This document shows positions 17,173 to 26,800 of a stretch of DNA of 64,000 nucleotides, one piece after another (the stretch's first letter is position 1; each line of letters starts with the position of its first letter). Below the pieces are notes generated by a model. It saw only the letters and a list, made by a program, of their open reading frames with translations. It was not told where the DNA came from and did no database searches. Made by a program: the position numbers and the translations under genes. Source of the DNA: Qipengyuania soli (lineage in GTDB: Bacteria; Pseudomonadota; Alphaproteobacteria; Sphingomonadales; Sphingomonadaceae); the NCBI RefSeq assembly GCF_015529805.1, contig NZ_CP064654.1:930001-994000 (forward strand), in the 5' to 3' direction.

Positions 17173-17658
17173 TCAGATGTCGACTGCTTCGACGTGGCGC
17201 TTTTCCGCCTCGTCGTGGATGGTCATGCCCAGCGCCATCTTGGCAGTGTTGAGCAGGCCGATGTCCATACCCCAGATTTCTGCCTGACCGAGGTCCATGC
17301 GCAGGAAAAGCAGGTCCGGATCGTCCTTACCGCCGTCGTACCATGCCTTGACGAAGTTGTTCCAGAACTGCTCGAAGCGTTCCTGGCTGGTTTCGACCGA
17401 GAGCGTGCCATCGAAGCGGGCGAACAGGTCATGGTTCTTGGCGGTGAAGCTGGCCTTGGCCTTGCCGAGCTTGGCGAAGTCGCTCTTCTTCTGGGTGAAG
17501 AACCAGATCGCGCTGTTGGCATCCTTGTCGAGCTGCGCGGTCATGGGGACCGAAGTGTCCGACTGACCTTCGAGTTCAAGGAACAGGAATGGCGAGTCTG
17601 CCATCGCCTTCCAGAACTTCTGCTTCAGTTCGTCGGGGTTGCCTGCGGAGTTTTTCAT
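17173..17658 (-). CDS. Pyridoxamine 5'-phosphate oxidase-related (general stress) protein
   Basis: 161 residues. SPFLFLELEGQSDTSVPMTAQ followed by AIWFFTQKKSD (about residues 50-60) and a C-terminal EIWGMDIGLL match the split-barrel FMN-binding 'general stress protein 26' family of pyridoxamine oxidase relatives. True pyridoxamine phosphate oxidase activity is not implied; these proteins bind flavin and are often stress-induced. Monocistronic, ending at the shared terminator. Confidence 0.85.
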   Translation of the reverse strand: MKNSAGNPDELKQKFWKAMADSPFLFLELEGQSDTSVPMTAQLDKDANSAIWFFTQKKSDFAKLGKAKASFTAKNHDLFARFDGTLSVETSQERFEQFWNNFVKAWYDGGKDDPDLLFLRMDLGQAEIWGMDIGLLNTAKMALGMTIHDEAEKRHVEAVDI

Positions 17659-17753
17659 GAGGGGGCCTTTCGTGATTGCGTTTGTCTTTCATACGCATGC
17701 GGTGGGCGGGTCGTTCCGGCGTTCACGCTCGGACGGGGCAGGCCACGGATGAA

Positions 17754-17788
17754 TTGCCTATCACATCGACATGGAACATAATAGGAAC
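17754..17788 (+). promoter_or_regulatory. SOS promoter of imuAB with LexA box
   Basis: Perfect alphaproteobacterial LexA box GAAC-N7-GAAC at 17774-17788, overlapping a plausible -10 (CATAAT, 17777-17782) spaced 17 bp from a -35 (TTGCCT, 17754-17759). The box ends 17 bases before the imuA ATG. LexA binding here would block RNA polymerase until DNA damage. Confidence 0.85.
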
Positions 17789-17805
17789 AGACGAGTCGAT
17801 TCCCT

Positions 17806-18594
17806 ATGATCCATACTGATCCTGCTCCACTGCCTTTCACGGCCTTTGAGGATGTCGCCGCGATTTCCACGCGGCGCAGTGCCCGGTGGCGTCCGGGGCT
17901 GGCTGCGCAATCCGGGCCAGCATTGCACAGCGAAATCTTCGCCTCATCGCGCGAAGGGGCGGGCGCGGCGGTGGCTCTGGCGCTGGCCCTAGACGACTGG
18001 CGCAGCATTCCCCGTGGGGAAGGGCGTGAGGAAGAGGACCGCCGTGAGGTGCTATGGGTCCAGACGCGCGAGGCAGCACGACTGAGTGGGCGCCCCTATC
18101 GTGCCGGCCTGCCGCTGGAACTGGCGACAAGGCTAATCCACGTCCTTGCCGATAAGCCGGAGGATGCGCTCTTTGCCCTGGAAGAGGGTTTGCGCTGCCG
18201 CGACCTCGCCTTCGTGATCGGGGAAGTGTCCGGCAATCCGCGGGCGCTCGATTTTACCGCCTCGCGGCGGCTGACGCTGGCGGCGCAGAAACACGGTGTG
18301 CCGCTGTTTCTCGTCCGTCTCGATGCTCAGCGCGACCTGTCTTCGGCGCGGATGCGCTGGGAGGTGACCTCGGTGCCTTCCGCACCGCTCCGCTGGAACG
18401 CGCAGGCGCCCGGCGTACCGGCATGGCGGGCCGAACTGTTCCGCGCCCGTACCCATGCGCCGGGCGAATGGCTGCTGCACCAGGACGGTGTTCGACTGAA
18501 GGCAATGCGCGAGCGGGCCGCGGACAACGACACCGGAGGCGCGATGGACTGGACTGCGGGGCTGCAGCGCAGGCGGCTTCCGCAAGGAGCGTGA
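17806..18594 (+). CDS. imuA: ImuA, SOS mutagenesis cassette protein
   Basis: 262 residues. It is a RecA-like fold protein lacking a clear Walker A motif, as in the ImuA family: LHSEIFASSREGAGAAVALALALDDW opens the core (quoted in part: LHSEIFASSREGAG), followed by VLWVQTREAARLSGRPY, LAFVIGEVSGNP and RRLTLAAQKHGVPLFLVR. The C-terminus ends in a basic QRRR stretch. ImuA acts with ImuB and DnaE2 in damage-induced mutagenesis. It is preceded by a LexA box and directly followed by imuB (2-base gap). Confidence 0.9.
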   Translation: MIHTDPAPLPFTAFEDVAAISTRRSARWRPGLAAQSGPALHSEIFASSREGAGAAVALALALDDWRSIPRGEGREEEDRREVLWVQTREAARLSGRPYRAGLPLELATRLIHVLADKPEDALFALEEGLRCRDLAFVIGEVSGNPRALDFTASRRLTLAAQKHGVPLFLVRLDAQRDLSSARMRWEVTSVPSAPLRWNAQAPGVPAWRAELFRARTHAPGEWLLHQDGVRLKAMRERAADNDTGGAMDWTAGLQRRRLPQGA

Positions 18595-18596
18595 AC

Positions 18597-20180
18597 ATGA
18601 TCGGGCACGGCAACGACCGCCCGCGCAGGATACTCTCGATCTGGCTTCCTGCACTGGCGATGGATCGCTGGCGGCAGGGCGGTGGGAAAGAGCGTCGCGA
18701 GTTCGACAGGCAGCCGCTCGTCCTGATCGCCGACACTGCGCACGGACCTCGCATCGAAGCTGCCAACCGTCCCGGGTCGGAAGCGGGAGCACGACCCGGA
18801 ATGATGCTGGCAGACGCACGTACGCTGTGCCCGCAGCTCATTACCGCGCCTTCCGATCCAGCGGGTGATCTTGCCTTTCTCGAGAGCCTTGCCGTCTGGG
18901 CGCAGCGATGGGGGCCGTGGTCGGCGCTCGATGCGCCCGACGGGCTGCTGGTCGATGTAACCTCGGTCCCGCACCTCTTCGGCGGCGAGACGAGATTGGT
19001 CGAGGATGTCCATAATGCCTTCGCCCGCCGCGAACTGGCAGTGCGCACCGCCATCGCGCCCACTGCAGGCGCGGCTTGGGCACTGGCGCACTACGGGCCG
19101 CCGGGCACGATCGTGGAGGGACGTGAAGGTATCGCGCGTGCCCTGTCCGACCTGCCCGTCGCGGCACTGAGGCTCGACAAGGATGTCGTCACCGTGCTGC
19201 GCCGTCTCGGCCTCAAGCGACTGGGAGAGGTTTCGACCATCGGCCGCGATGCGATCCAGCGGCGCTTCCGCAACCGCAAGTCGCCTGCGGCCAATCCGCT
19301 GATCCGGCTCGACCAGCTGCTTGGCCTTGTGCCCGAGCCGCTGTTGCCCGTGGTGCCGGTGCAGATGCCGCTGGTTCAGCGCCGGCTGATGGAGCCGATC
19401 CGCCACCGGCAATTGCTCGACACGGTGGTGTCAGATCTTGCCGCCGACATGGCACGCGAGCTGGAGGGCAGGGGGTTGGGCGCGCGTCGCCTCGAACTCG
19501 GCCTGTGGCGTGTCGATGGCGAGGTGGTCGTACGCCGCCTCGAAATGGCCGCAGCGACACGCGATCCGGCGCATATCGTGCGACTGTTCGCGGCCAGGCT
19601 CGACGATGTCGACGCTGGCTTCGGGATCGAGATGCTGCGCCTGCGTGCCAGCTGGGCCGAACCGCTCGCGCTGGAGCAGGGCGATATCGAGGCTGCGGCG
19701 GAAAGCCACGGGACTTCGCTTTCCGCGTGCATCGACCGGCTGACTGTCCGCCTCGGCCCGCGCGCGGTCAGCCGGCCGGTGCCCTTTGCCAGCCACTTGC
19801 CCGAACGGGCGCAGCGCTGGCAGCCGCCGCTCGACCCGGAACCGGCTTCGCAAGGCTTACTCGCTTTTCACGAGAGGCCACTGAAAATGCTTGAGAAACC
19901 GGAAATGATCGCGGTGCTCTATGCTACCCCGGACGGCTACCCCCAACGCTTTCGCTGGCGCGGCTCCGTGCACGAGGTGGTGCGGGTGGAGGGACCGGAA
20001 CGGATTGCCCCCGAATGGTGGCGCGAGCGTGGCAGCGCGCGCCTGCGCGATTACTACCGGATCGAGGATGACCATGGGCGCCGTTACTGGATCTACCGCC
20101 AAGGGATCATCGGTGACGGGAGGGGTAGCGACCGCAACGGCGGGCTGCCCGACTGGTATCTGCAGGGACTCTGCGCCTAA
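18597..20180 (+). CDS. imuB: ImuB, Y-family polymerase-like mutagenesis protein (catalytically dead)
   Basis: 527 residues from ATG at 18597 (AAGGAG eight bases before). Y-family palm and finger regions are recognisable: RILSIWLPALAMDRW at the N-terminus, RPGSEAGARPGMMLADARTLCP, LLVDVTSVPHLFGGE and LGLKRLGEVSTI. The position that is D-x-D in active Y polymerases reads IWLPAL, so the catalytic acids are missing, as is normal for ImuB, which serves as an adaptor to the sliding clamp. A QMPLV peptide (about 256) resembles a clamp-binding motif. The C-terminal part carries the ImuB-specific domain. It depends on DnaE2 for synthesis. Confidence 0.9.
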   Translation: MIGHGNDRPRRILSIWLPALAMDRWRQGGGKERREFDRQPLVLIADTAHGPRIEAANRPGSEAGARPGMMLADARTLCPQLITAPSDPAGDLAFLESLAVWAQRWGPWSALDAPDGLLVDVTSVPHLFGGETRLVEDVHNAFARRELAVRTAIAPTAGAAWALAHYGPPGTIVEGREGIARALSDLPVAALRLDKDVVTVLRRLGLKRLGEVSTIGRDAIQRRFRNRKSPAANPLIRLDQLLGLVPEPLLPVVPVQMPLVQRRLMEPIRHRQLLDTVVSDLAADMARELEGRGLGARRLELGLWRVDGEVVVRRLEMAAATRDPAHIVRLFAARLDDVDAGFGIEMLRLRASWAEPLALEQGDIEAAAESHGTSLSACIDRLTVRLGPRAVSRPVPFASHLPERAQRWQPPLDPEPASQGLLAFHERPLKMLEKPEMIAVLYATPDGYPQRFRWRGSVHEVVRVEGPERIAPEWWRERGSARLRDYYRIEDDHGRRYWIYRQGIIGDGRGSDRNGGLPDWYLQGLCA

Positions 20181-20182
20181 AC

Positions 20183-20524
20183 TCAGGCGGGCTGCTCGGG
20201 AGCGGGTTCTTCCGCAGGCTCGTCAGCAGCCTCTTCCGGCAGGACAGGCTGCTCCTCACCGTGCTCGATCACCGACTTCTCCGGGAAAAGGGCGCTGGTC
20301 TTGCAGATTTCATCGCCACGCAAAATCGTTGCGGCCACGCGGGACTGTTCCATCGCCTCGGGCGTATTGTTGAACGGCGGAACGACCGTCTGCGCTGGCG
20401 TGCAGGTCCGCGGGGCCGGATGGGCATCATGCGTCGCCTCCGCGTGTTGGTCTGCAGGCTCCTGTGCCGCGAAAGCGGGTACGGCGAGCATCGCGAGGGC
20501 AGAAAAGGCAAGAATGGCGCGCAT
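20183..20524 (-). CDS. Small secreted protein, Pro/Glu-rich
   Basis: 113 residues, ATG at 20524 with GGAGG before it. A clean signal peptide (MRAILAFSALAMLAVPAFA|AQEP) is followed by a short polar domain with two cysteines (RTCTP and DEICKT) that could form a disulphide, then an acidic Pro/Glu tail (EEAADEPAEEPAPEQPA). Function unknown. It converges on imuB, with only two bases between the stops, and follows the PilZ gene. Confidence 0.75.
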   Translation of the reverse strand: MRAILAFSALAMLAVPAFAAQEPADQHAEATHDAHPAPRTCTPAQTVVPPFNNTPEAMEQSRVAATILRGDEICKTSALFPEKSVIEHGEEQPVLPEEAADEPAEEPAPEQPA

Positions 20525-20577
20525 CGGTTCCTCCAAACGGCCCCATGCCCCCGATCGCCTTGCCCGCGACTGAACGC

Positions 20578-20976
20578 CTATTCCGAGCGGAGGAACTCGC
20601 TTCGGCGCGACCGTTTCTGGCCGAGCGGGATATTCCCGAAATTGGCCACCGGCCCGCTGGGCGCCTCGACCGTCTGGCTGGCATGTTCCACTACCGCCAT
20701 CGGGATCGGGCGTTCGAAGATCAGGCCGCAGCTGTTGTCGTTGACCCAGACGACCTTGCAGAAATGCTCCTGGTCCGCCCACTCGAGCAGGCCGGAAACG
20801 CCTTCCACCGGTGGGTTGGGCGTGTCGAGGCGGGCACCTGCCTCGGAAAGGTCACTGAGGCGGCCGATGCGGTCGCCACCGAGCATCTTGAGCCGGGCAG
20901 GGCAATCGACAGCATATCTTCGGCTCGCGCGGCGTTCCGGCTGCGCGACAGCCGCATTCCTCCGAAATAGCGCCAC
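20578..20976 (-). CDS. PilZ domain protein
   Basis: 132 residues, almost entirely one PilZ domain. The c-di-GMP binding signature RRASRRY (about residues 15-21; RxxxR) and LSDLSEAGARL (D/NxSxxG, about 41-51) are both present, so nucleotide binding is likely. A short basic C-terminus follows. No output domain is attached, so it probably acts through a protein partner. It is transcribed divergently from the SOS operon at 21114, and its 54-base gap to the secreted protein gene suggests co-transcription. Confidence 0.85.
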   Translation of the reverse strand: MALFRRNAAVAQPERRASRRYAVDCPARLKMLGGDRIGRLSDLSEAGARLDTPNPPVEGVSGLLEWADQEHFCKVVWVNDNSCGLIFERPIPMAVVEHASQTVEAPSGPVANFGNIPLGQKRSRRSEFLRSE

Positions 20977-21078
20977 CCATGTCCTCCTGTTGTCGGGCGA
21001 GGATAACGCCTTGGGTGGTTAAATGCGCTCTCACGGGCTTGGTGAGCGCAATTTAACCATGACGATTGCCTTTTGTTA

Positions 21079-21111
21079 TTGGCGAAGGATTGTTGGGAAC
21101 ATATATAGAAC
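21079..21111 (+). promoter_or_regulatory. SOS promoter of the rSAM-udgX-dnaE2 operon with LexA box
   Basis: Perfect LexA box GAAC-ATATATA-GAAC at 21097-21111, only two bases before the ATG at 21114. A -10 TATATA (21102-21107) inside the box is 17 bp from a -35 TTGGCG (21079-21084). With normal spacing transcription would begin at or next to the ATG, so the mRNA should be leaderless; no ribosome-binding sequence is seen. Confidence 0.8.
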
Positions 21112-21113
21112 AT

Positions 21114-22358
21114 ATGTCCTCGCAATCGGTCCTCCAGAAGCTCGAAATCCTTGCGGATGCGGCGAAATACGATGCCTCCTGCGCCTCGTCCGGCACGGCC
21201 AAGCGCAACTCAATGGGCGGCAAGGGCATCGGCTCGACCGAGGGGATGGGCATCTGCCACGCCTATGCGCCCGACGGCCGTTGCATCAGCCTGCTCAAGA
21301 TACTGCTGACCAACCACTGCGTGTTCGACTGCCACTACTGCGTCAATCGCAAGAGCTCGAACGTGGCCCGCGCGCGGTTCACGCCGCAGGAGGTGGTCGA
21401 CCTCACGCTCGCGTTCTACCGGCGCAACTACATCGAGGGGCTGTTCCTGTCGTCGGGCATCGTGAAAAGCTCGAACCACACGATGGAGCAGCTGGTAGAA
21501 GTCGCACGCATCCTGCGGGAAGAACACGATTTTCGCGGCTACATTCACCTCAAGACCATTCCCGAGGCGGATCCGGAGATCGTCCACCAGGCGGGGCTCT
21601 ACGCCGACCGTATCTCGATCAATGTCGAACTGCCGACCGACAGCGGCCTGACCCGCCTCGCGCCCGACAAGAGCGCAGCGCAGATCGAAGGCGCGATGGG
21701 CAAGGTGAAGGCCGATCTCGTCGAGGCGAAGGATGCGAGGAAGCGCTTCAAGCACGCCCCGCGCTTTGCGCCTGCGGGCCAGTCGACGCAGATGATCGTC
21801 GGCGCCGATGCCGCGACCGACAGCGACATCGTGGGCAAGGCGAGCCGGCTCTACGACAGCTTCAAGCTGCGCCGCGTGTACTACAGCGCCCTCTCGCCGA
21901 TCCCCGATGCGAGCGCGGTGCTGCCGCTGAAGCGCCCGCCGCTGATCCGTGAACACCGGCTCTACCAGTCGGATTGGCTGATGCGCTTCTACGGCTACAA
22001 GCCGGCCGAGGTGATGCAGGCGACCGAGGCGGACGGGAACCTGCCGCTCGACATCGACCCCAAGCTCGCGTGGGCGCTCAAGTTCCGCGAGCAGTTTCCG
22101 GTCGACGTGAACTGCGCGAGCAAGGAGCAGCTACTGCGCGTGCCGGGCCTCGGCGTGAAGGCGGTGGGCAAGATCCTCGCCAGTCGCCGCCACCGCACCC
22201 TGCGCTTGGACGATGTGGCGCGACTGACGCTGTCGATCACCAAGGTGCGGCCGTTCATCTGCACCGTCGACTGGCGGCCCGTGTTGCTGACCGACCGCGC
22301 CGATCTGCGCAGCCTGCTCGCGCCGAAGACCGAGCAGTTGGAGCTGTTTGTCGCATGA
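21114..22358 (+). CDS. Putative DNA modification/repair radical SAM protein
   Basis: 414 residues. Radical SAM cluster motif CX3CX2C at C69, C73 and C76 (NHCVFDCHYC) binds the 4Fe-4S cluster. The barrel follows with LFLSSGIVKSSNHTMEQ and FRGYIHLKTIPEADPE. The C-terminal 90 residues carry a helix-hairpin-helix DNA-binding motif (VPGLGVKAVGKIL, about 343-355). This architecture is the 'SAM-link-HhH' protein usually encoded with UdgX; its reaction is not known. The start is ATG at 21114, supported by MSSQSVLQKLEIL; a TTG at 21066 is a poor alternative. The last codon overlaps the udgX ATG (ATGA). Confidence 0.88.
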   Translation: MSSQSVLQKLEILADAAKYDASCASSGTAKRNSMGGKGIGSTEGMGICHAYAPDGRCISLLKILLTNHCVFDCHYCVNRKSSNVARARFTPQEVVDLTLAFYRRNYIEGLFLSSGIVKSSNHTMEQLVEVARILREEHDFRGYIHLKTIPEADPEIVHQAGLYADRISINVELPTDSGLTRLAPDKSAAQIEGAMGKVKADLVEAKDARKRFKHAPRFAPAGQSTQMIVGADAATDSDIVGKASRLYDSFKLRRVYYSALSPIPDASAVLPLKRPPLIREHRLYQSDWLMRFYGYKPAEVMQATEADGNLPLDIDPKLAWALKFREQFPVDVNCASKEQLLRVPGLGVKAVGKILASRRHRTLRLDDVARLTLSITKVRPFICTVDWRPVLLTDRADLRSLLAPKTEQLELFVA

Positions 22359-23821
22359 CTGTTAAACAGGCTCTTGGCCTCCAGCACGTCCGGCTCGGCA
22401 CCTATTACGTCGTCAACCTGCCCGATGCCGACGATTTCGACTTCTGGCGCGAGCGCGCCCGTGCGCTTGTCCAGTGCGAGGTGCCGCCCGACCGTATTGC
22501 CTGGGTCGAACCGGGCGGCAGCGGCGACCTCTTCTCGCATGGCGAGCGCCGCATGCCGGTCCCACCCGCTGATGCGCGTCCCGTCCGCGCCAATCGCCGC
22601 TTCGTGCAACTGGCGCGCAATGCAGCGCTTCATTCGGACACCGAACGCTTTGCGCTGCTCTACCGCTTGTTGTGGCGGCTGCAGGCCAATCCCCGGATCA
22701 TGGAGGACAAGGCCGATCTCGATGTCCGGCGGATCGAGGAACTCGACAAGAACGTCCGCCGCGACAGTCACAAGATGCACGCCTTCGTCCGCTTCCGGCT
22801 TGTGGAGAGCGACCCTGATGCGCTCGGGGAGGAAGCGGGCGAGCACTACGTCGCCTGGTTCGAGCCCGAGCACCACATCCTGCGCGCCAATGCAGGCTTC
22901 TTCATGCGGCGCTTTTCGAACATGCGCTGGTCGATCCTGACCCCGCGCGGCAGCTTGCACTGGGATGGGAGCATCATGTCCGAAGGGCCGCCCGCACAGC
23001 GCAGCGATGCGCCTGGCGGCGATCCGATGGAGGACCTCTGGCGCAAGTACTATGCGTCGATCTTCAACCCCGCGCGACTGAAAGTCGGCGCGATGCTGAA
23101 GGAGATGCCGAAGAAATACTGGAAGAACATGCCCGAGGCTTCGCTCATCCCGGACCTCATCGCGGGCGCGCAGAACCGCGAGGCGGCGATGGTCGAGAAG
23201 GGCGCGCTTGAATTCGAGGAACGGCCCGACACGCTGGAGGGGATCGACCGCGCCATCCACGCCTGCCGCAAGTGCCCCATCGGCGCGCTCGACAACAATG
23301 CGGTGATGGGCGAGGGGCCGCGCGATGCGGCGCTCATGATCGTTGGCGAGCAGCCGGGCGACAACGAGGATTTGCAGGGTCGCCCCTTTGTGGGGCCGGC
23401 AGGGCAATTGCTCGACGTTCACCTCGAAAAGGCAGGGATCGACCGGCGCACGGCCTACCTCACCAATGCGGTGAAGCATTTCAAATACGTCCAGCGCGGC
23501 AAGCGGCGCCTGCACCAGAACCCGGGCGCGAAGGAAATCGACACCTGCCGCTGGTGGATCGAGGGCGAGCGCGCGATCGTGCAGCCGAAACTGGTGCTCG
23601 CCATGGGTGCCAGCGCGGCGCGCAGCGTGCTGGGCAGGACGGTGAGTATCTCGAAAGTGCGCGGCAAGCCGATCCCGCTGGAGGACGGCAGCGAGCTGTG
23701 GGTCACTGTGCACCCGTCCTACCTCCTGCGCCTCGAAGGCCCCGCGCGCGAGGAACAGGCGCGGCTGTTCGATGCCGACCTTGCGGCGGTCAAGGTGCGG
23801 CTCGGGGAAGTGAGGGGGTGA
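22355..23821 (+). CDS. udgX: UdgX-family uracil-DNA binding glycosylase fused to a DUF4130 domain
   Basis: 488 residues. The first about 240 residues are a DUF4130 domain. The last about 210 are a UDG-fold: motif A GEQPGDNED (from about 331), RPFVGPAGQLLD, the UdgX-specific R-loop KRRLHQ (383-388) and motif HPSYLL (near 452). CRKCP and other cysteines suit the 4Fe-4S cluster of family 4-like enzymes. In the mycobacterial enzyme the R-loop histidine (here H387) attacks the sugar and leaves UdgX covalently bound to uracil-containing DNA. Translation is coupled to the rSAM gene. Being co-transcribed with dnaE2 under LexA points to a damage-tolerance role. Confidence 0.9.
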   Translation: MTVKQALGLQHVRLGTYYVVNLPDADDFDFWRERARALVQCEVPPDRIAWVEPGGSGDLFSHGERRMPVPPADARPVRANRRFVQLARNAALHSDTERFALLYRLLWRLQANPRIMEDKADLDVRRIEELDKNVRRDSHKMHAFVRFRLVESDPDALGEEAGEHYVAWFEPEHHILRANAGFFMRRFSNMRWSILTPRGSLHWDGSIMSEGPPAQRSDAPGGDPMEDLWRKYYASIFNPARLKVGAMLKEMPKKYWKNMPEASLIPDLIAGAQNREAAMVEKGALEFEERPDTLEGIDRAIHACRKCPIGALDNNAVMGEGPRDAALMIVGEQPGDNEDLQGRPFVGPAGQLLDVHLEKAGIDRRTAYLTNAVKHFKYVQRGKRRLHQNPGAKEIDTCRWWIEGERAIVQPKLVLAMGASAARSVLGRTVSISKVRGKPIPLEDGSELWVTVHPSYLLRLEGPAREEQARLFDADLAAVKVRLGEVRG

Positions 23822-23822
23822 G

Positions 23823-26800
23823 ATGCCCGAGAACGACCTCCAGATCCCCAAGCGGACGATCGAACTCGACCCCGAGCTGATCGACGCACCGCCGCGCGCA
23901 CCCTTCGTCGAACTCGGTATCGCCTCCTGCTTCAGCTTCCTGCGCGGGGCGAGCGATGCGGTCGACCTGGTGCTGCAGGCCCGCGCGTTGGGGTACGATG
24001 CCATCGGGATTGCCGATGCCAATACCATGGCCGGTATCGTGCGTGTGCATACTGAAGCAAAAACGCTGAAATTGAAGCCGCTTATCGGCTGCAGGATAGA
24101 AACCGTCGAAGGTCTGGCCTTCCTCGCCTATCCAATCGACCGTGAAGCCTATGGACGGTTGTGCCGGCTCATCAGTGCAGGACGGATGCAGACGCTTGAC
24201 GGCGAATGGCAGGAGAAGGGCGCCTGCGACATCTCGCTCACCATGCTGGCCGGCCATGCCGAGGGGGTGCAACTGGTCCTGCTCCCGCCACGTGACCTAG
24301 CCCGCGAGTTCACGATTTCGGTCGAAAGCAATGTGGTGCCGTTTCCGGAAGGTCCGTCATTCCCGCGCAGGCGGGAATCCAGCGAAGCACAACGCAAGCC
24401 CACCCTGGATCCCCGCCTGCGCGGGGATGACAAGGTAAGGAAGTCATTTCCCGATCTTCTTCCCCACCTCGTCGACCAGCTACCAACTCTACGCCATATT
24501 GCCGCCAGCTATCTCCATACCGGCGATGATGTCGCGCGGATCGAGCAGCTCGACGCGCTGGCAAGGGCGAATGGTCTCGCCATCCTTGCGACCAACGACG
24601 TGCATTACGCGACACCCGACCGGCGGCCGTTGCAGGACGTGATGACGGCGATCCGGCACAAGACCACCGTCGCTGCCGCCGGGCACCTGCTCCATGGCAA
24701 TGCCGAGCGTTACCTGAAGCCGCCCGAGACGATGGTGCGCCTGTTCGAGCGCTGGCCCCACGCCATTGCCGCCGCACGCCAAGTGGCCGATGCCTGCAAC
24801 TTCAGCCTCGACGAACTGCGCTACGAGTATCCGGAAGAGATCTACCCCGACGGCCAGTCACCGCAGCAATTCCTCGAGAGCGAGACGTGGAAGGGCGCGC
24901 AATGGCGCTATCCCAGCGGTGTGCCCGACACGGTGCGCGCCACGCTGGAGCGCGAACTGGCGCTGATCGGCAAGCTGGAGCTGGCGCGCTATTTCCTCAC
25001 CATCAAGGACATCGTCGACTACGCGCGCGGGGTCGATCCGCCGATCCTTTGCCAGGGGCGCGGCAGTGCGGCGAACTCGGCGGTGTGCTATTGCCTCGGC
25101 ATCACATCAGTCGACCCGGCCAAGCACGCGCTGCTGTTCGACCGTTTCATCTCGGAGGAACGCAAGGAGCCGCCCGACATCGACGTCGATTTCGAGCACG
25201 AGCGGCGCGAGGAGGTGATCCAGTACATCTACGGCAAGTATGGCCGCCATCGCGCCGGTCTGTGCGCCACGGTGATCCATTACCGCCCGCGCATGGCCAT
25301 CCGCGAGGTCGGCAAGGCGATGGGCCTGACCGAGGATGTCACCGCTGCCCTGTCCAGGACCGTCTGGGGCGGATGGGGCCGCGAGATCAGCGAGCGGCAC
25401 GCTGCCGAAACAGGGATGGACGTCACCGACCCGCACTTGCGGCGTGTTCTCAAGCTGACCGAGCAAATGATTGGCATGCCGCGTCATTTGTCGCAGCATG
25501 TCGGTGGTTTCATCCTCACCGAAGGTGCGCTGACCGAGACCGTGCCGATCGGCAACGGCGCCATGCCCGAGCGTAGTTTCATCGAGTGGGACAAGGACGA
25601 TATCGAGGCGCTGGGCATCCTCAAGGTCGATGTGCTGGCACTGGGCATGCTGACCTGCATCCGCAAGTGCCTCGACCTGCTCGACGATCATCACAACCGC
25701 CCCCTGAGCCTTGCAACCGTCCCGCGCGAGGACCCCGAGACCTATGCCATGCTGCGCAAGGGGGACTCGCTCGGCGTGTTCCAGGTCGAGAGCCGGGCGC
25801 AGATGAACATGCTGCCACGGCTGCGCCCGCGCGAATTCTACGATCTCGTCATCCAGGTTGCCATCGTCCGTCCCGGCCCGATCCAGGGCGACATGGTCCA
25901 CCCATATCTCAAGCGTCGCCGCGGGGCGGAACAGGTCGTCATTCCCGCACCATCTCCCGAACACGGTCCGCCCGACGAGCTTTCCAGCATCCTCGAGCGC
26001 ACGCTTGGCGTCCCGATCTTCCAGGAGCAGGCGATGAAGATCGCGCTCGACGCGGCCAAGTTCTCATCGCTCGAGGCGAACCGGTTGCGCAAGGCGATGG
26101 CCACCTTCCGCAGCCGCGGCATGGTCGACGAATTGCAGGACATGATGGTAGAGCGCATGGTCCACCGCGGTTACGACCGCGAGTTCGCGCAGCGCTGCTT
26201 CAACCAGATCCGCGGTTTCGGCGAATACGGTTTTCCCGAGAGCCATGCGGCGAGCTTCGCGCACCTCGTCTACGTGTCGAGCTGGCTCAAGTGCCATTTC
26301 CCCGCAGCCTTCGGTTGCGCGCTGCTCAATTCGCAGCCGATGGGCTTTTACGCCCCGGCGCAGATCGTGCGTGACGTCGTCGAACATGGCGTCAAAGTGC
26401 TGCCTGCCGACGTCAATTTGTCGCAGTGGGACTGCACGCTGGAGCAGGTGAGTGAAGCCACACATCGGCGTGACGGCAGTGGTGGCGACAGCGGCCGTCT
26501 CGACAGGCATATCGCGTTGCGGCTTGGCCTGAGGCAGGTGGACGGCTTGCCGGAAGCCGTGGCGGCACGGCTGATTGCCGAGCGCGAGGAGCGGGGTGCT
26601 TACGCTGACGTCACGGCGCTGAGGGACCGTGCGCGCATAGGGCCGGCGCATGTCGAGCGGCTTGCGAGCGCCGACTGCTTCGGTTCGATGAACCTGACGC
26701 GGCGACAGGCCCTCTGGGATGCGCGCAGCCTGATCGGCGGGCCGGACCTGCCGCTGTTCGCTGCGGCGGCGGCGCGGGACGAGGGGGCGGAGACCTCGCG

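Noticed and set aside
21995-24028. 677-residue minus-strand open frame opposite the rSAM, udgX and dnaE2 genes
   Set aside because: It mirrors three strongly recognised genes on the plus strand; its translation is Arg/His/Leu-rich with no known motif, as expected for antisense of GC-rich coding DNA.
24356-24431. CRISPR repeat or small transposon in dnaE2
   Set aside because: Only one copy in the window, no spacers, transposase or target duplication; it fits a dispersed palindromic repeat.
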